From positions 58,666 through 122,665 of the forward strand of contig DASPOF010000108.1 in assembly GCA_035626155.1 (NCBI GenBank): DNA of 64,000 bases. The letters are read 5' to 3'. A model generated the notes under the pieces. That model did not search any database, was not told the DNA's origin, and saw nothing but the letters and a program-made list of their open reading frames with translations. This document shows, in pieces, positions 15,611-29,975 of this stretch. The DNA comes from DASPOF01 sp035626155 (GTDB taxonomy: Bacteria; Desulfobacterota; Binatia; Binatales; Binataceae). The number at the start of each line of letters is the position of its first letter. The first letter of the stretch is position 1. Position numbers and translations under genes: made by a program.

Positions 15611-17089
15611 TTACTTAGAACTTTCCGGCGGCGATGGCAGGGGGAAGTCCGGCGGCGGAGGGGTGCCGGAGTGCACCGCCTGCGTGGCGGCTCCTGCGAG
15701 GCTTAAATACCAGTCGCTCGGTAACTGACATCCGTCCGCATCGAGCGTGACGAACGAGTATCCGGGCGGGATTCCCGCCACGGGCGCCTGCGCGGCTTGC
15801 CGCAGCATCTTGAACATCGCCGTGCCCTCGTTGAGTTCATCGAACATCGCGCCGTACAGCATCGTTGCTCCCGCCCCCAGCGCGTCATACACCTGCCGCC
15901 AGTAGAAGAGCCCGCAGCGGCGCGGAATCTGGTTGCTGATCGCCAGAGCCGGATCTCCCAACGCACGCTCAGTGTTGGCAAAAGAGTAGCCGGGGAACAC
16001 GACGGGCATGTAGTCCACGCCGAGCGCACGCGTGGCCGCCAAATCCGGCTGAGTCACTCTGCTGCTGTAGTTATCCGCCGAGAGATCGTCGTAATAACGT
16101 CCAACCGCCCAGGGGCTAAGCACGCCGAGCCGCTTCCAGACCCGGCGCCAGCCGCGATCGGGCGACGCATCGTTCGTCCCCGTCCGCCAGTACGATGGCA
16201 CGCCGCCGAGCACGGTGATGCCGCCATATTTCGCGCTCGCCTTGCCGAGCGCATCGAGCAAGCTCTCAGTACCGGCCGGCGTCAGCGGTCGTCCCGCGAA
16301 GCCGAGCCCCCACACCCCGAGCAGCGGATGGCCGCGATGGTGCAGGTAGGCCGGGCTGCTCGTGATTCCGCCGCGTTCCAGCCGCGCCCAATCCTGCGCG
16401 ACCGTGATCAGCCTGCCCTCGGGCAGGCCGGTTAAGTCGTACATAACGAAGAACACCCGGCCGTTGTCTTCCGCCGCCTTGCGGACGTTGGCCAAGACTA
16501 GGTTGCGCCCGTACGCCTCAGCCTTGTCCAGGAGGTCCACCGAGAAGCGCTGGAGCGCGACGCCATCCAGCCCGTATTGCTGCATCCAGGCGAAATGCAG
16601 TTCCACGGTCGCCGGATTCGCGTTGCTGTACAGGTTCACCGGATTTCCGGCGGCATCGAGCATGCCGGTCGTGCACTGATCGGCAACCGGATATGCGGAC
16701 GCATCCGGCAGCATGTCCACGGTCGGGTCGGCGCCCATCATCCAGTGCCACCATCCGAGTTGGGTGCCGTCGCCCGGGCAGTTGAACCAGCCCTGGTAAC
16801 CCATGATGAGCTTGCCGGTGAGCGTGGTGGGATCGACGCTGTCGACGGGATTGGCGCGATGTCCATCAGCGGCGCGCGCGAGCCGCTGCGTGCCCTGCGC
16901 GTGCGCGTGGCCGCAAGCGATCGCGAGCGTACACCCGAGGGTGCCGAAAACCAGCAGCCAAAGTCGGTTGCGTCGTCGAGAAGTTATAATCTTAGCCCCC
17001 CAAATTGCGCTAGCATTCGCGCGACGCAAGCCCGCGGATTCTGTTACAGCCCGGAGCAGGACCGTACCAGCTTGCCGGGGCAAACGCAC
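15611..17089 (-). CDS. Exported GH71/GH99-like glycoside hydrolase family protein
   Basis: A 492-residue protein with a long N-terminal stretch, a hydrophobic signal (RLWLLVFGTLGCTLAIA, about residues 42-58) and then a family-99-like (beta/alpha)8 domain: LIMGYQGWFNCPGD, GWWHWMM, LYSNANPATVELHFAWMQQY, GLDGVALQRF, VFFVMYDLTG, AYLHHRGHPLLGVWGLGF and YGAMFDELNEGTAMFK near the end. GH99 enzymes act on mannans; GH71 on alpha-1,3-glucans. This bacterial branch is usually annotated only as GH71/99-like. A proline-rich C-terminus follows. The 40 residues before the signal look like overcalled upstream sequence, so the true start may lie lower. It is convergent with amtB and divergent from the Lrp gene. 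Confidence 0.75.
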   Translation of the reverse strand: MRLPRQAGTVLLRAVTESAGLRRANASAIWGAKIITSRRRNRLWLLVFGTLGCTLAIACGHAHAQGTQRLARAADGHRANPVDSVDPTTLTGKLIMGYQGWFNCPGDGTQLGWWHWMMGADPTVDMLPDASAYPVADQCTTGMLDAAGNPVNLYSNANPATVELHFAWMQQYGLDGVALQRFSVDLLDKAEAYGRNLVLANVRKAAEDNGRVFFVMYDLTGLPEGRLITVAQDWARLERGGITSSPAYLHHRGHPLLGVWGLGFAGRPLTPAGTESLLDALGKASAKYGGITVLGGVPSYWRTGTNDASPDRGWRRVWKRLGVLSPWAVGRYYDDLSADNYSSRVTQPDLAATRALGVDYMPVVFPGYSFANTERALGDPALAISNQIPRRCGLFYWRQVYDALGAGATMLYGAMFDELNEGTAMFKMLRQAAQAPVAGIPPGYSFVTLDADGCQLPSDWYLSLAGAATQAVHSGTPPPPDFPLPSPPESSK

Positions 17090-17251
17090 ATCAGGGGGGC
17101 GCCAGGGACGACGGCACGATCGGCGCGCCTGTTCTCGGTGCGTAGCAAGACAATTTGTTGCGCGCGAAATCCCGGTTAAGCGAAAAGTTCCGACAGGCGG
17201 CGCGCGGCTTTAATAAAAGTTCGTTGTCCTGACTTTGTGCCTCAATAACCC

Positions 17252-17280
17252 TTGACAGGGATCGCCCTTCCCGTTACGTT
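17252..17280 (+). promoter_or_regulatory. Possible sigma-70 promoter for lrp-gltBD
   Basis: A perfect -35 TTGACA (17252-17257), 17-nt spacer and TACGTT as a weak -10. It lies 27 nt before the Lrp-family start codon. Confidence 0.4.
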
Positions 17281-17307
17281 CATCGAGCCCACAACGAAAA
17301 TTGCCTT

Positions 17308-17867
17308 ATGAAGTTAGGCAGCGATTCGCCCGAACTCGACGCGATCGACCTGCAGATTCTCAATGTCTTGCAGGAGCACGGTCGAATTCCGCACGTCAAG
17401 CTTGCCGAGCAGGTCGGCCTGTCGGCGCCGTCGGTTATCGAACGCGTCAAGAAGCTCGAGGACACCGGCATCATCACCGGCTATCACGCATCGGTGGATG
17501 CGCGCCGGCTGGGCAAGGACGTAACCGCCTTCATCGGCGTTTCGATCGCGCACCCCAAAGCGGTCCTCCTCTTCGAGCAGGCCATCGATCAGATCGACGA
17601 CGTGCTCGAATGTCATCACGTCACCGGCCAGCACAGCGTGTTGCTGAAGGTTAAGACCGACAACACTTCATCGCTCGAGCGGCTCATCAGCACCATCCGT
17701 TCGATCGAAGGAGTGGCGAGGACGGAGACGATGGTGGTGCTTTCGACGCACATCGAGCGCGTCATGATTCCAGTCCACGCCACTGACGATGCCGGCGGCG
17801 AGCTGCCCAACGGCCGGCGCCATCGCCACGGCGCCATGAAAGGCCCGCTTGCGGATTCCAGGCGGGT

Positions 17868-17871
<4 letters not shown>
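17308..17871 (+). CDS. Lrp/AsnC-family transcriptional regulator
   Basis: A 187-residue regulator. Residues 9-65 form the winged HTH typical of AsnC ([54 protein letters not shown]). Residues about 75-150 form the RAM/AsnC ligand domain ([40 protein letters not shown]). The C-terminal 30 residues are an extra basic tail. The stop codon overlaps the gltB ATG (ATGA at 17868-17871), so it is translationally coupled to glutamate synthase, which is classically Lrp-regulated in E. coli. It is probably a local, amino-acid-responsive regulator of gltBD. Confidence 0.93.
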
Positions 17872-22430
<4,559 letters not shown>

Positions 22431-22487
22431 TCCGATTCGAGCGCGAACGAAGAACGTCGAAGAATAACGGAGGTAGAGCCGCGTCCG

Positions 22488-23933
22488 ATGGGTAAGATCA
22501 CGGGCTTCATGGAGATCAAGCGCGAGACGCCGGGGCGCCGCGCGGTCGGCGAACGCCTGAAGGACTGGCGCGAATTCGATCTCAAAATGCCCGAGGACAA
22601 GCTGCGCGCCCAGGGTGCGCGATGCATGGACTGCGGGATCCCCTTCTGCCACAAGGGATGTCCGCTCGGGAATATCATTCCCGACTGGAACGACATGCTC
22701 TACCGCGGGCGCTGGCGCGACGCGATCGAGCGGCTGCACTCGACCAATAACTTCCCGGAGTTTACCGGGCGCGTATGCCCCGCTCCGTGCGAGGAAGCCT
22801 GCGTCCTCAACATCAACAACGACCCCGTCACCATCAAGCTCATCGAGAAGAGCATCATCGATCACGCGTGGGCCGAGGGATGGGTCGCGCCGCAGCCGGC
22901 CGCGCAGCCGAGCGGCAAGCGCGTCGCGGTGGTCGGTTCGGGCCCGTCGGGTCTTGCCTGCGCGCAGCAGCTTGCGCGCGCGGGCCACGCGGTGACGATC
23001 TATGAGCGCGCCGACCGGCCCGGCGGCCTGCTCACCTACGGCATTCCCGACTTCAAGCTCGAAAAATCGATGGTCAACCGGCGCGTCGAGCAGTTGCGCG
23101 CCGAGGGCGTCCAGTTTGTCACGGGTTGCCGCGTCGGAATCGACATCCACGCGGACCAGTTGCGCCAGAAGCACGACGCGATCTGCCTCACGATGGGCGC
23201 GACCAAGTCGCGCGACCTTTCCATCCCGGGGCGCGAGTTGAAGGGAATCCATTTCGCGATGGAATTCCTCCCCCAGCAGAACCGCCGCAACTTCGGCGAC
23301 GTGATCGATCCGGGAACCGCAATCAGCGCGCAGGGCAAGCGCGTCGTGATCCTCGGCGGCGGCGACACCGGCTCGGACTGTCTCGGAACGTCGAACCGCC
23401 AGGGCGCGCTCAGCGTGCATCAGTTCGAATTGCTGCCGATGCCGCCCGAACGCCGCACTCCCGAAATGCCCTGGCCCGACTGGCCGATGATCAATCGCAC
23501 CTCGAGTTCGCACGAGGAGGGCGTCATCCGCGACTGGAGCATCGACACGAAACGCTTCATCGGCGAAAACGGCGCAGTCAAGAAACTCCATGCCGTGCGC
23601 CTGAACTGGAAGCGCGACAACGGGCGCATGGTGATGGAGGCGATACCGGCCAGCGACTTCGAGCTCGAGTGCGACCTCGTGCTGCTCGCGCTTGGCTTCC
23701 TCGGCCCCGATCCTGAGGGCATCATCACCGAGCTTGGCCTCAAGCTCGACGCGCGCAGCAATATCGCGACCGAGAATTACATGTCGAGCGTTCCGGGCGT
23801 GTTCGCCGGAGGCGATGCGCGACGCGGCCAGTCGCTGGTCGTGTGGGCGATATGGGAAGGGCGCGAATGCGCGCGCGCGTGCGATGCCTGGCTGATGGGC
23901 CGGACGTTCCTTCCTACGAGCCCGGAAATCTGA
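22488..23933 (+). CDS. gltD: Glutamate synthase (NADPH) small subunit
   Basis: A 481-residue FAD- and 4Fe-4S-containing subunit that passes electrons from NADPH to GltB. N-terminal cysteine motifs: [17 protein letters not shown] and [19 protein letters not shown]-binding [18 protein letters not shown] follows, then the NADPH-binding fold with [12 protein letters not shown], and a final FAD segment [19 protein letters not shown]. Normal length. It is in an operon with gltB and, through gltB, the Lrp gene. It is convergent with the next acyl-CoA dehydrogenase. Confidence 0.97.
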   Translation: MGKITGFMEIKRETPGRRAVGERLKDWREFDLKMPEDKLRAQGARCMDCGIPFCHKGCPLGNIIPDWNDMLYRGRWRDAIERLHSTNNFPEFTGRVCPAPCEEACVLNINNDPVTIKLIEKSIIDHAWAEGWVAPQPAAQPSGKRVAVVGSGPSGLACAQQLARAGHAVTIYERADRPGGLLTYGIPDFKLEKSMVNRRVEQLRAEGVQFVTGCRVGIDIHADQLRQKHDAICLTMGATKSRDLSIPGRELKGIHFAMEFLPQQNRRNFGDVIDPGTAISAQGKRVVILGGGDTGSDCLGTSNRQGALSVHQFELLPMPPERRTPEMPWPDWPMINRTSSSHEEGVIRDWSIDTKRFIGENGAVKKLHAVRLNWKRDNGRMVMEAIPASDFELECDLVLLALGFLGPDPEGIITELGLKLDARSNIATENYMSSVPGVFAGGDARRGQSLVVWAIWEGRECARACDAWLMGRTFLPTSPEI

Positions 23934-23979
23934 CCACGCAATCCGGCGCGCGACGGAGTCGGCCCTCGCGCTCGCGGCG

Positions 23980-25722
23980 TTACACGATGTGCAATGCCGC
24001 CTGGGCGCGCGCGGGATCGATCTCGCCGTAACCCGTAAGCTCCTCGAACAGGTTGAGCACCGCGCGGTCGCGCGAGAGCAGGCCGCGCGCGGCGGGCGCG
24101 GTCAGATGCGCGCGAACGAACAGGTTCGCAATCACCGCCTTGCGAGCGCTGCCGCGATGTTCCAGCTCCCAGGCGGCCTCGTCGAACAGGAGCGCCGCCT
24201 GCGCCACGTCGGCCAGGTAGTTGGCGAAGGTGCGCGCGCGAAGCTGTGCGAGGTCGCGCTCGGCGCGCGACAGGAATTCGAGCGCCTGGCGAATCTCGCC
24301 GAGCGCGCGCGCAACCGGCTCGCGCGCCTCATCCAGGATCGGCGGCGCCGCCGCCAGCCGCCGCTCCAGCGTGCCGAACGCGGCTTTCACCACCTGCTCG
24401 TTGCGCAGCGCACGGAGCACGTCGAGACAGATGATGTTCTCGGTGCCTTCCCAGATGGTGTGGCATTGCGCATCGCGAAACTGGCGCGCGACCGGCCAAT
24501 TCTCGATATAGCCGTTGCCGCCGTGCACCTCGACGGCCTGCGATGCCAACTCGACGCCGCGCCGCGTGGCGCGCAGCTTGGCGAGCGGAACCAGCAGGCG
24601 GGAGATCGCGCTGTCGTCCGCTGCGGAAGCGAACACCAGCGCCGACGCTGCTTCCAGCTCCACCACCATCGCGACCAGCGTTTCCCGCATCAGCGGCAAG
24701 TCGCGCAGCAGGTTTCCGAACGCAGTCCGGTGCGCCGCGAAGATGGCGGACTCCAGGAACGATCGACGCATGATGCCGAGCCCCATCACGGCGACGCCTT
24801 GGCGCGACATGTCCACCATCTCCATCATGCGGTTGATTCCGCGCCCGTCGCGCGCCGCGCCCGCATCCGCATTCTCGCCCGCCATCAGGTACGCCTCGGC
24901 ATCGACGAAATCGACCTCGGCGGTCGGGACCGCGCGGGTGCCGAGCTTGTCCTTGAGGCGGCGGATCTCGATCCCGTTGCGACGCCCGTCAGCGCGGCGG
25001 CGGGGCACCAGGAACAGCGCGATGCCCTTGAGGCCGTCGGTTGCGCCTTCGGGCCGCGCGAGCGTCACGATCACGCCCGCATCGACGTTGGAGCAAAACC
25101 ACTTGGAGCCGTTGAGAATCCAGCGATCGCCGTCCTGGCGCGCGACCGTCGTAAGCGTGGCAAGATCGGAGCCGCCGGTCTTCTCGGTCATGAACATCGC
25201 GCCGTCCCATGCGTCGTCGAAGTCCTCGGCGGTAAGATGCGCGAGCATCTCCTCGCGCAGCGCCGCGGGCGCGTACCGCCGCACCAGCGCGATTACGCCG
25301 GTGGTCATTCCGACCGCGCAAAGCATCCCGGTCTCCGCCTGCGAAAGCAGGTAGTTCAGCGCGGCCGTCATCAAATCGGGATAGCGCCGCCCGCGGCGCG
25401 CCGCTTCGTTTCGCAGCCGGGGTCCGCTGATGCCGGCGACCCACGCTTCGCGCTTGGTCGCGAGCGTGCCGGGATGATGGACGATCTCATCGGCGGGCTC
25501 GCCCCAGCGATCGTATTTCACGAGCTGCGGCGGATTCTTGTCGGTGACTTCGGCGCGCGCCGCGATGTGGCTGCCGACCAGCGCGCCGGCTCTTCTGAGT
25601 TCCGGCTCGCACCAATCGAGGTCGGCCGGTTCGAGCATCCGGTGCGCGATCTGCTGAAGATTCGGATCGGCTTCGTACCAGTTGAGCCCGATTGAGCTTT
25701 CGTATTTGCGATAGTCGATCAT
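23980..25722 (-). CDS. Acyl-CoA dehydrogenase, AidB/long form
   Basis: A 580-residue FAD enzyme of the longer acyl-CoA dehydrogenase branch that includes E. coli AidB and isovaleryl-CoA dehydrogenase-like proteins. It shows the FAD motif [57 protein letters not shown], and the conserved [20 protein letters not shown] followed by [17 protein letters not shown] near residues 430-470. An extra helical C-terminal domain is present. The start at 25722 is preferred over 25752 because GGGGTGA lies just upstream. It may follow the glycolate oxidase operon, 64 nt after glcF on the same strand. The substrate is unknown. Confidence 0.9.
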   Translation of the reverse strand: MIDYRKYESSIGLNWYEADPNLQQIAHRMLEPADLDWCEPELRRAGALVGSHIAARAEVTDKNPPQLVKYDRWGEPADEIVHHPGTLATKREAWVAGISGPRLRNEAARRGRRYPDLMTAALNYLLSQAETGMLCAVGMTTGVIALVRRYAPAALREEMLAHLTAEDFDDAWDGAMFMTEKTGGSDLATLTTVARQDGDRWILNGSKWFCSNVDAGVIVTLARPEGATDGLKGIALFLVPRRRADGRRNGIEIRRLKDKLGTRAVPTAEVDFVDAEAYLMAGENADAGAARDGRGINRMMEMVDMSRQGVAVMGLGIMRRSFLESAIFAAHRTAFGNLLRDLPLMRETLVAMVVELEAASALVFASAADDSAISRLLVPLAKLRATRRGVELASQAVEVHGGNGYIENWPVARQFRDAQCHTIWEGTENIICLDVLRALRNEQVVKAAFGTLERRLAAAPPILDEAREPVARALGEIRQALEFLSRAERDLAQLRARTFANYLADVAQAALLFDEAAWELEHRGSARKAVIANLFVRAHLTAPAARGLLSRDRAVLNLFEELTGYGEIDPARAQAALHIV

Positions 25723-25786
25723 GGCGTCACCCCGGCTCAAGCCTACTCGCACGGCGCGTGAGTGAAAAATGCCTCCCGGGCGGGGG

Positions 25787-27085
25787 CTAGCGCGCCGCCG
25801 CCATCGCCAGAAAATCGGCCAGATGCATCACGCGCGTCGCAGCGCCGCGCCGGCGCAGCGCAGCGCCGATCTGAAACTCGCACCCCGGATTTGCGAGCAC
25901 CACGTAATCGGCGCCGGTCGCGGCGATATTGTCCGCCTTGCGCCGTGCCAGTTCGCGCGCCATTACCGGTTCGGTCAGGTTGTAACTGCCGGCCGATCCG
26001 CAGCAAACGTCGGACTCCGCCATCTCGATCAACCTGACGCCCGGGATCGATGCGAGCAGCTTGCGCGGCGATTCCCGCACGCCGAGTCCGTGCGAAAAAT
26101 GGCACGCGTCGTGGCACGTGACTGTGCAGCCAAGTTCGCGGAACGCGACCGGCTTGCCGCGCAGGATGAGCGATGCGAGGTCGGTCACTTTCGCCGATAC
26201 CTCCCGCGCGTCCGCGGCGAATTCGGGATCGTCCTTCAAAAGCTCGGCGTACTCCGCGATCGCGAGCGAGCATCCCGATGCGGCGCTCACGATCGCATCG
26301 GCTCCGCTCCGCTTGAGCGCGCGCACGTTGGCGCGGGCAAAGCCGAGCGCGCGCGGGCGCCTCCCGCTGTGCAAGTCGAGCGCTCCGCAGCAGACCGCAT
26401 CCGCAAGCCCAACGACGCGATAGCCAGCCGCAGACAGCATCCGCTCCGCATTCAGGTTTTCCCCGCTCGCGAGCGCCTGGGCGACGCAACCGCGATGGAC
26501 CACGGCGGCCGGGGCATCGCGAGATGGCTCCTGGAGCGGTTGCGGGGCTACGCGGGCGCCTTCGTTCTCGAGCTTCGGCAGCAACTCGAGCCACTCGCGC
26601 ATCGCGCCGGGCACCACCCGCTCGAGCGCGGGCCGGAATCCCGCGCGCTCGATAAGTCGCAGCGGAGCCAGCACCGCGCGCAGGCGCGCCGGATAGGGAA
26701 AGATTGCGCCCGCGATGAAACGCCGAATCCGCGCCCCGGCGTCGCGGCGATGGTTCGCCTCGACGAATGCGCGGGCGCGCTCGATTAGCTGCCCGTAATG
26801 GACGCCCGAGGGGCACGCGGTTTCGCAACCCCGGCATCCGAGGCACAAGTCGAGATGGCGCACCGCGTCGGCGTCGAGATCGAGGCGGCCCTCCGCGATT
26901 GCCTTCATCAGGTAGATGCGTCCGCGCGGCGAGTCCATCTCCGCGCGCGTGACGATATAAGTCGGGCAGGCTTCGAGGCAAAGCCCGCAGTGCACGCACT
27001 CGAACAGGCGGTCGTAATCGACGATGTCGCGGACGGCCGTGGCGGCGCGCTCGGGCTGCGCCATCAGAGTCCCCCCACGAAGCAC
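25787..27085 (-). CDS. glcF: Glycolate oxidase iron-sulfur subunit
   Basis: A 432-residue protein with two 4Fe-4S ferredoxin motifs near the N-terminus (CVHCGLCLEACP, about residues 36-47, and CLGCRGCETACPSG, about 87-100). Two CCG (cysteine-rich) domains follow: CCGALDLHSG, CHDACHFSHGLG and CCGSAGSYNLTEP. These pass electrons from the flavin subunits to the quinone pool. Its start overlaps the end of glcE by 22 nt, so GlcE and GlcF are coupled. The organisation glcD-glcE-glcF on one strand is the standard operon. Confidence 0.95.
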   Translation of the reverse strand: MLRGGTLMAQPERAATAVRDIVDYDRLFECVHCGLCLEACPTYIVTRAEMDSPRGRIYLMKAIAEGRLDLDADAVRHLDLCLGCRGCETACPSGVHYGQLIERARAFVEANHRRDAGARIRRFIAGAIFPYPARLRAVLAPLRLIERAGFRPALERVVPGAMREWLELLPKLENEGARVAPQPLQEPSRDAPAAVVHRGCVAQALASGENLNAERMLSAAGYRVVGLADAVCCGALDLHSGRRPRALGFARANVRALKRSGADAIVSAASGCSLAIAEYAELLKDDPEFAADAREVSAKVTDLASLILRGKPVAFRELGCTVTCHDACHFSHGLGVRESPRKLLASIPGVRLIEMAESDVCCGSAGSYNLTEPVMARELARRKADNIAATGADYVVLANPGCEFQIGAALRRRGAATRVMHLADFLAMAAAR

Positions 27086-28332
27086 CCGGGATTGAATACC
27101 CCGGCCGGATCGAATGCCTGCTTCATCCGGCGCATTAACTTAAGAGCGCCGGCGCCCGGCGTATCGAAGAACGCGAGCGAGTCGCGAAGCGCCGGCGCTG
27201 CGCGAAGCACGCGAACATTTCCGCGCGCAGCGCGTGCGCTTTCGCGCCATCGCGCAAGCGCATCGCGCCCCGCATCGCTCGCCAACTCGCCCGCGACGAA
27301 CACTTGCGCGACTCCCGAGCCCGCGTGAGCGCGGAACTCGATCGCGCCGCAAGCCGACAGAAATCGCGCCAGCTCCGCGGGAGGAACTGCGACCTGGGCT
27401 GCTAGCGCCACCCGCGGCAAGTCGAAATCGCGAAGCCGCTCGTATGCGGCGATCGCGCCATCGCCGTCGCGGAAAATGACTGCGGCGCCGGCCTTCTCGG
27501 AGATCTTTGCGCGCTGGTAATCACACTCGGCTCGATTTCCCGAAAATCCCGCCGCGAGCAGCAAGCGGCCCGGCGCGTCGAGCGGAGCGGCAAGCGCGGG
27601 GCTCAGGATTTCCAGATGGGCAAGCGGGAGCGCCTCGATCAATTCGCGTGCGCCTTCGAACGCATCGCCGATGCGCGCATACGGGGCGAGCGCGAGCGTG
27701 TAATTCTCCGGGATCGGACGCACCTTGAACGCCGCTTGCGTGATGATGCCGAGCGTGCCGAACGAGCCGCCCATCACCTTCATCAAATCATAGCCGGCCA
27801 CGTTCTTGACGACCCGCCCGCCGCCGCGCACCACGATCCCGCCATGTCCCACATAGTCAATTCCGATCACGAGATCGCGCACTGTCCCCTCCGACAGGCG
27901 CAGCGGACCCGCGTGATGGGCTGCGATGAGCGCACCGATCGTCGCAAGCGCGGGATTTTGCGGATCGACCGGAAGGCGCTGGCGCGACGGCGCCATCACG
28001 CGATTCAGTTCCGCGACCGTGATCCCCGCTTCGGCGACTGCGGTCATGTCGTCAGGTTCGTAGGCGACGATCCGCGCGATTCTGCCGAGCGACACGCCGA
28101 GTGCGGCCGGCGCGCGCCGAATCTCGGCCAGCGTGCGCGCCGCGCCCACCGGCGCGAGCGCGATTTTTTCGGCCTCGCAAAACCGCACCAGCTCGCCGAC
28201 TTCATCGACGTTCGCCGGCTCGGCGATCACACGCGCGGCGCGCGCCTCGAGACCCGCCGGCTCGCGCACGCGATCGGCACCGAGGGCCTCCGCGACCCGC
28301 TTGGCAATTTCGATGGTGGAAAGCTCAGCCAC
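27064..28332 (-). CDS. glcE: Glycolate oxidase FAD-binding subunit GlcE
   Basis: A 422-residue FAD_binding_4 family protein shorter than GlcD. The PP-loop region reads LAPVGAARTLAEIRR, LSLGRIARIVAYEPDDMTAVAEAG, PQNPALATIGALIAA, GTVRDLVIGIDYVGHGGIVV, RGGGRVVKNVAGYDLMKVM, then GSFGTLGIITQAAFKVRP. The C-terminal FAD-oxidase domain is short, as usual for GlcE. It overlaps glcF, and glcD lies 24 nt upstream. Together with GlcD and GlcF it oxidises glycolate to glyoxylate at the membrane. Confidence 0.93.
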   Translation of the reverse strand: MAELSTIEIAKRVAEALGADRVREPAGLEARAARVIAEPANVDEVGELVRFCEAEKIALAPVGAARTLAEIRRAPAALGVSLGRIARIVAYEPDDMTAVAEAGITVAELNRVMAPSRQRLPVDPQNPALATIGALIAAHHAGPLRLSEGTVRDLVIGIDYVGHGGIVVRGGGRVVKNVAGYDLMKVMGGSFGTLGIITQAAFKVRPIPENYTLALAPYARIGDAFEGARELIEALPLAHLEILSPALAAPLDAPGRLLLAAGFSGNRAECDYQRAKISEKAGAAVIFRDGDGAIAAYERLRDFDLPRVALAAQVAVPPAELARFLSACGAIEFRAHAGSGVAQVFVAGELASDAGRDALARWRESARAARGNVRVLRAAPALRDSLAFFDTPGAGALKLMRRMKQAFDPAGVFNPGCFVGGL

Positions 28333-28356
28333 GACAGCGCGACCGCGAGATGGCGA

Positions 28357-29820
28357 TCAGGCCGGAACTTGCCGGCGCGGCGCGGCGACCTCGACGCACG
28401 CGCCCGGGCGCGGAATCACCTTGTTTGGATTCGAGCGTTCGAGCGGGTCGAACACGCGGCGCAATTCGCTCATCACGAGCAGGTCGGCGGGCGAGAACAG
28501 CAGCGGCATCTCGCCCTGCTTCTCGACGCCGATCCCGTGCTCGCCGGTGAGACTTCCGCCCATCTCGACGCAGGCTTTCAGAATTTCTGACCCCGCATCG
28601 ATGGCGCGGCGGACCTGTCCGGGCGCGCGCTCGTCGTACAGGATGATCGGGTGGATATTTCCGTCGCCGGCGTGAAAGACGTTGCCAACCATCAGGCCGT
28701 ACTTGCGGCTGACCGCGCCGATGACGCGCAGGATGTCGGGCAGGCGCGTGCGCGGAACGACGCCGTCCTGCGTGCAATAGTTCGGTGCGAGCCGCCCGAC
28801 CGCTCCGAAAGCCCGCTTGCGCGCTTTCCACAGCGCGGCGCGCTCGGCCTCGTCGCGCGCGAGCTTTGAATCGGTTGCGCCCGTCGCGTCCGCGATCCGC
28901 ATCACCTCGCCGGCGCGCTCGGTAAGCCCCGCCTCGAGGCCGTCGAGCTCGACTATCAGCACCGCGCCCGCATCGACGGCGAGACCCGCGTGAAATGCCG
29001 CTTCGACGGCCCGGATGATTAGCTGATCCATCATTTCGATCGCGCCAGGCACGATCCCCGCGGCGATTATCGCCGAGACGCATCGCGTCGCGGCTTCAAC
29101 GTCCGGGAAAGTCGCGAGGATAGTGCGATGGGACTCGGGCGCGCGCACGATCCTGAGGGTCGCGCGCGTGACGATTCCCGCGGTCCCCTCCGCGCCCACG
29201 ACCGCGCCCACCAGGTCGTAACCGCATCGTTCTTCCGACGGTCCGCCCAGCTCGACGATCTCCCCATCCGCCAGCACGAGCGTTACCCCGAGAACGTGAT
29301 TGGTCGTGACGCCGTACTTGAGGGTGTGCGGGCCGCCGGAATTCTCCGCGATATTGCCGCCGATCGTGCACGCCTGCTGCGAGGACGGGTCCGGCGCGTA
29401 GAAGTAGCCGTCCTTGGCGACCGCGTTGGTCACGTGCAGGTTCACGACTCCGCTTTCGACCTCGACGCGCCGATTGGCGAGATCGATCGACACAATCCGG
29501 TTCATGCGCGACGTGCAGATCATGACCGGCGCTTGCACCGGCAACGCGCCGCCGGAAAGTCCCGTGCCCGCGCCGCGCGGCACGAACGCAATACCGCGCC
29601 GCCACAGCGCCTTGAGCACGGCGCTCACCTGCTCGGTCGTGCGCGGCAGCACAATCGCATCGGGCGCGCTCTTCTCGATCGTCCATCCGTCGCACTCATA
29701 GACGTTGAGCTCCGAGCGGTGCGTGACGATTCCGTCATCGCCGAGGATGCCGCGAAGCTCGGCGATAAGATCCGCGTCGATGCGGCTCGTGGTCGCGCCC
29801 GATGCTTCCACGCCTCGCAC
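28357..29820 (-). CDS. glcD: Glycolate oxidase FAD-linked subunit GlcD
   Basis: The catalytic flavoprotein, about 487 residues from the GTG at 29820. It shows VVLPRTTEQVSAVL-like FAD motifs (IVLPRTTEQVSAVLKAL), PRGAGTGLSGGALP, YAPDPSSQQACTIGGNIAEN, GGPHTLKYGVTTNHVLG, and the C-terminal HAGDGNIHPIILYDE and LTGEHGIGVEKQGEMPLLF. The frame is open to 29988, which would overlap the divergent aminotransferase start; E. coli GlcD (499 aa) supports a start near 29820, but no good ribosome-binding site is seen there and ATG 29895 remains possible. It leads the glcDEF operon. Confidence 0.93.
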   Translation of the reverse strand: MRGVEASGATTSRIDADLIAELRGILGDDGIVTHRSELNVYECDGWTIEKSAPDAIVLPRTTEQVSAVLKALWRRGIAFVPRGAGTGLSGGALPVQAPVMICTSRMNRIVSIDLANRRVEVESGVVNLHVTNAVAKDGYFYAPDPSSQQACTIGGNIAENSGGPHTLKYGVTTNHVLGVTLVLADGEIVELGGPSEERCGYDLVGAVVGAEGTAGIVTRATLRIVRAPESHRTILATFPDVEAATRCVSAIIAAGIVPGAIEMMDQLIIRAVEAAFHAGLAVDAGAVLIVELDGLEAGLTERAGEVMRIADATGATDSKLARDEAERAALWKARKRAFGAVGRLAPNYCTQDGVVPRTRLPDILRVIGAVSRKYGLMVGNVFHAGDGNIHPIILYDERAPGQVRRAIDAGSEILKACVEMGGSLTGEHGIGVEKQGEMPLLFSPADLLVMSELRRVFDPLERSNPNKVIPRPGACVEVAAPRRQVPA

Positions 29821-29975
29821 TGTAGCACAGGCGCGGCTGCACCCGCGCGCCGCGGTTTGGCGGACGCCCCCGGCGCAGTCCATAATAGCGAACATCAATT
29901 TTTGCCTGCCGGGCGTCGCCACGCGCAGTCGCGCGCGCCGGCGTGCTGCGGGCGTAATCGCGAGGGGAAGCAATC

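Noticed and set aside
23989..25695. 568-codon open frame opposite the acyl-CoA dehydrogenase
   Set aside because: Arg/His/Glu-rich shadow without domains; the opposite gene has all family motifs.
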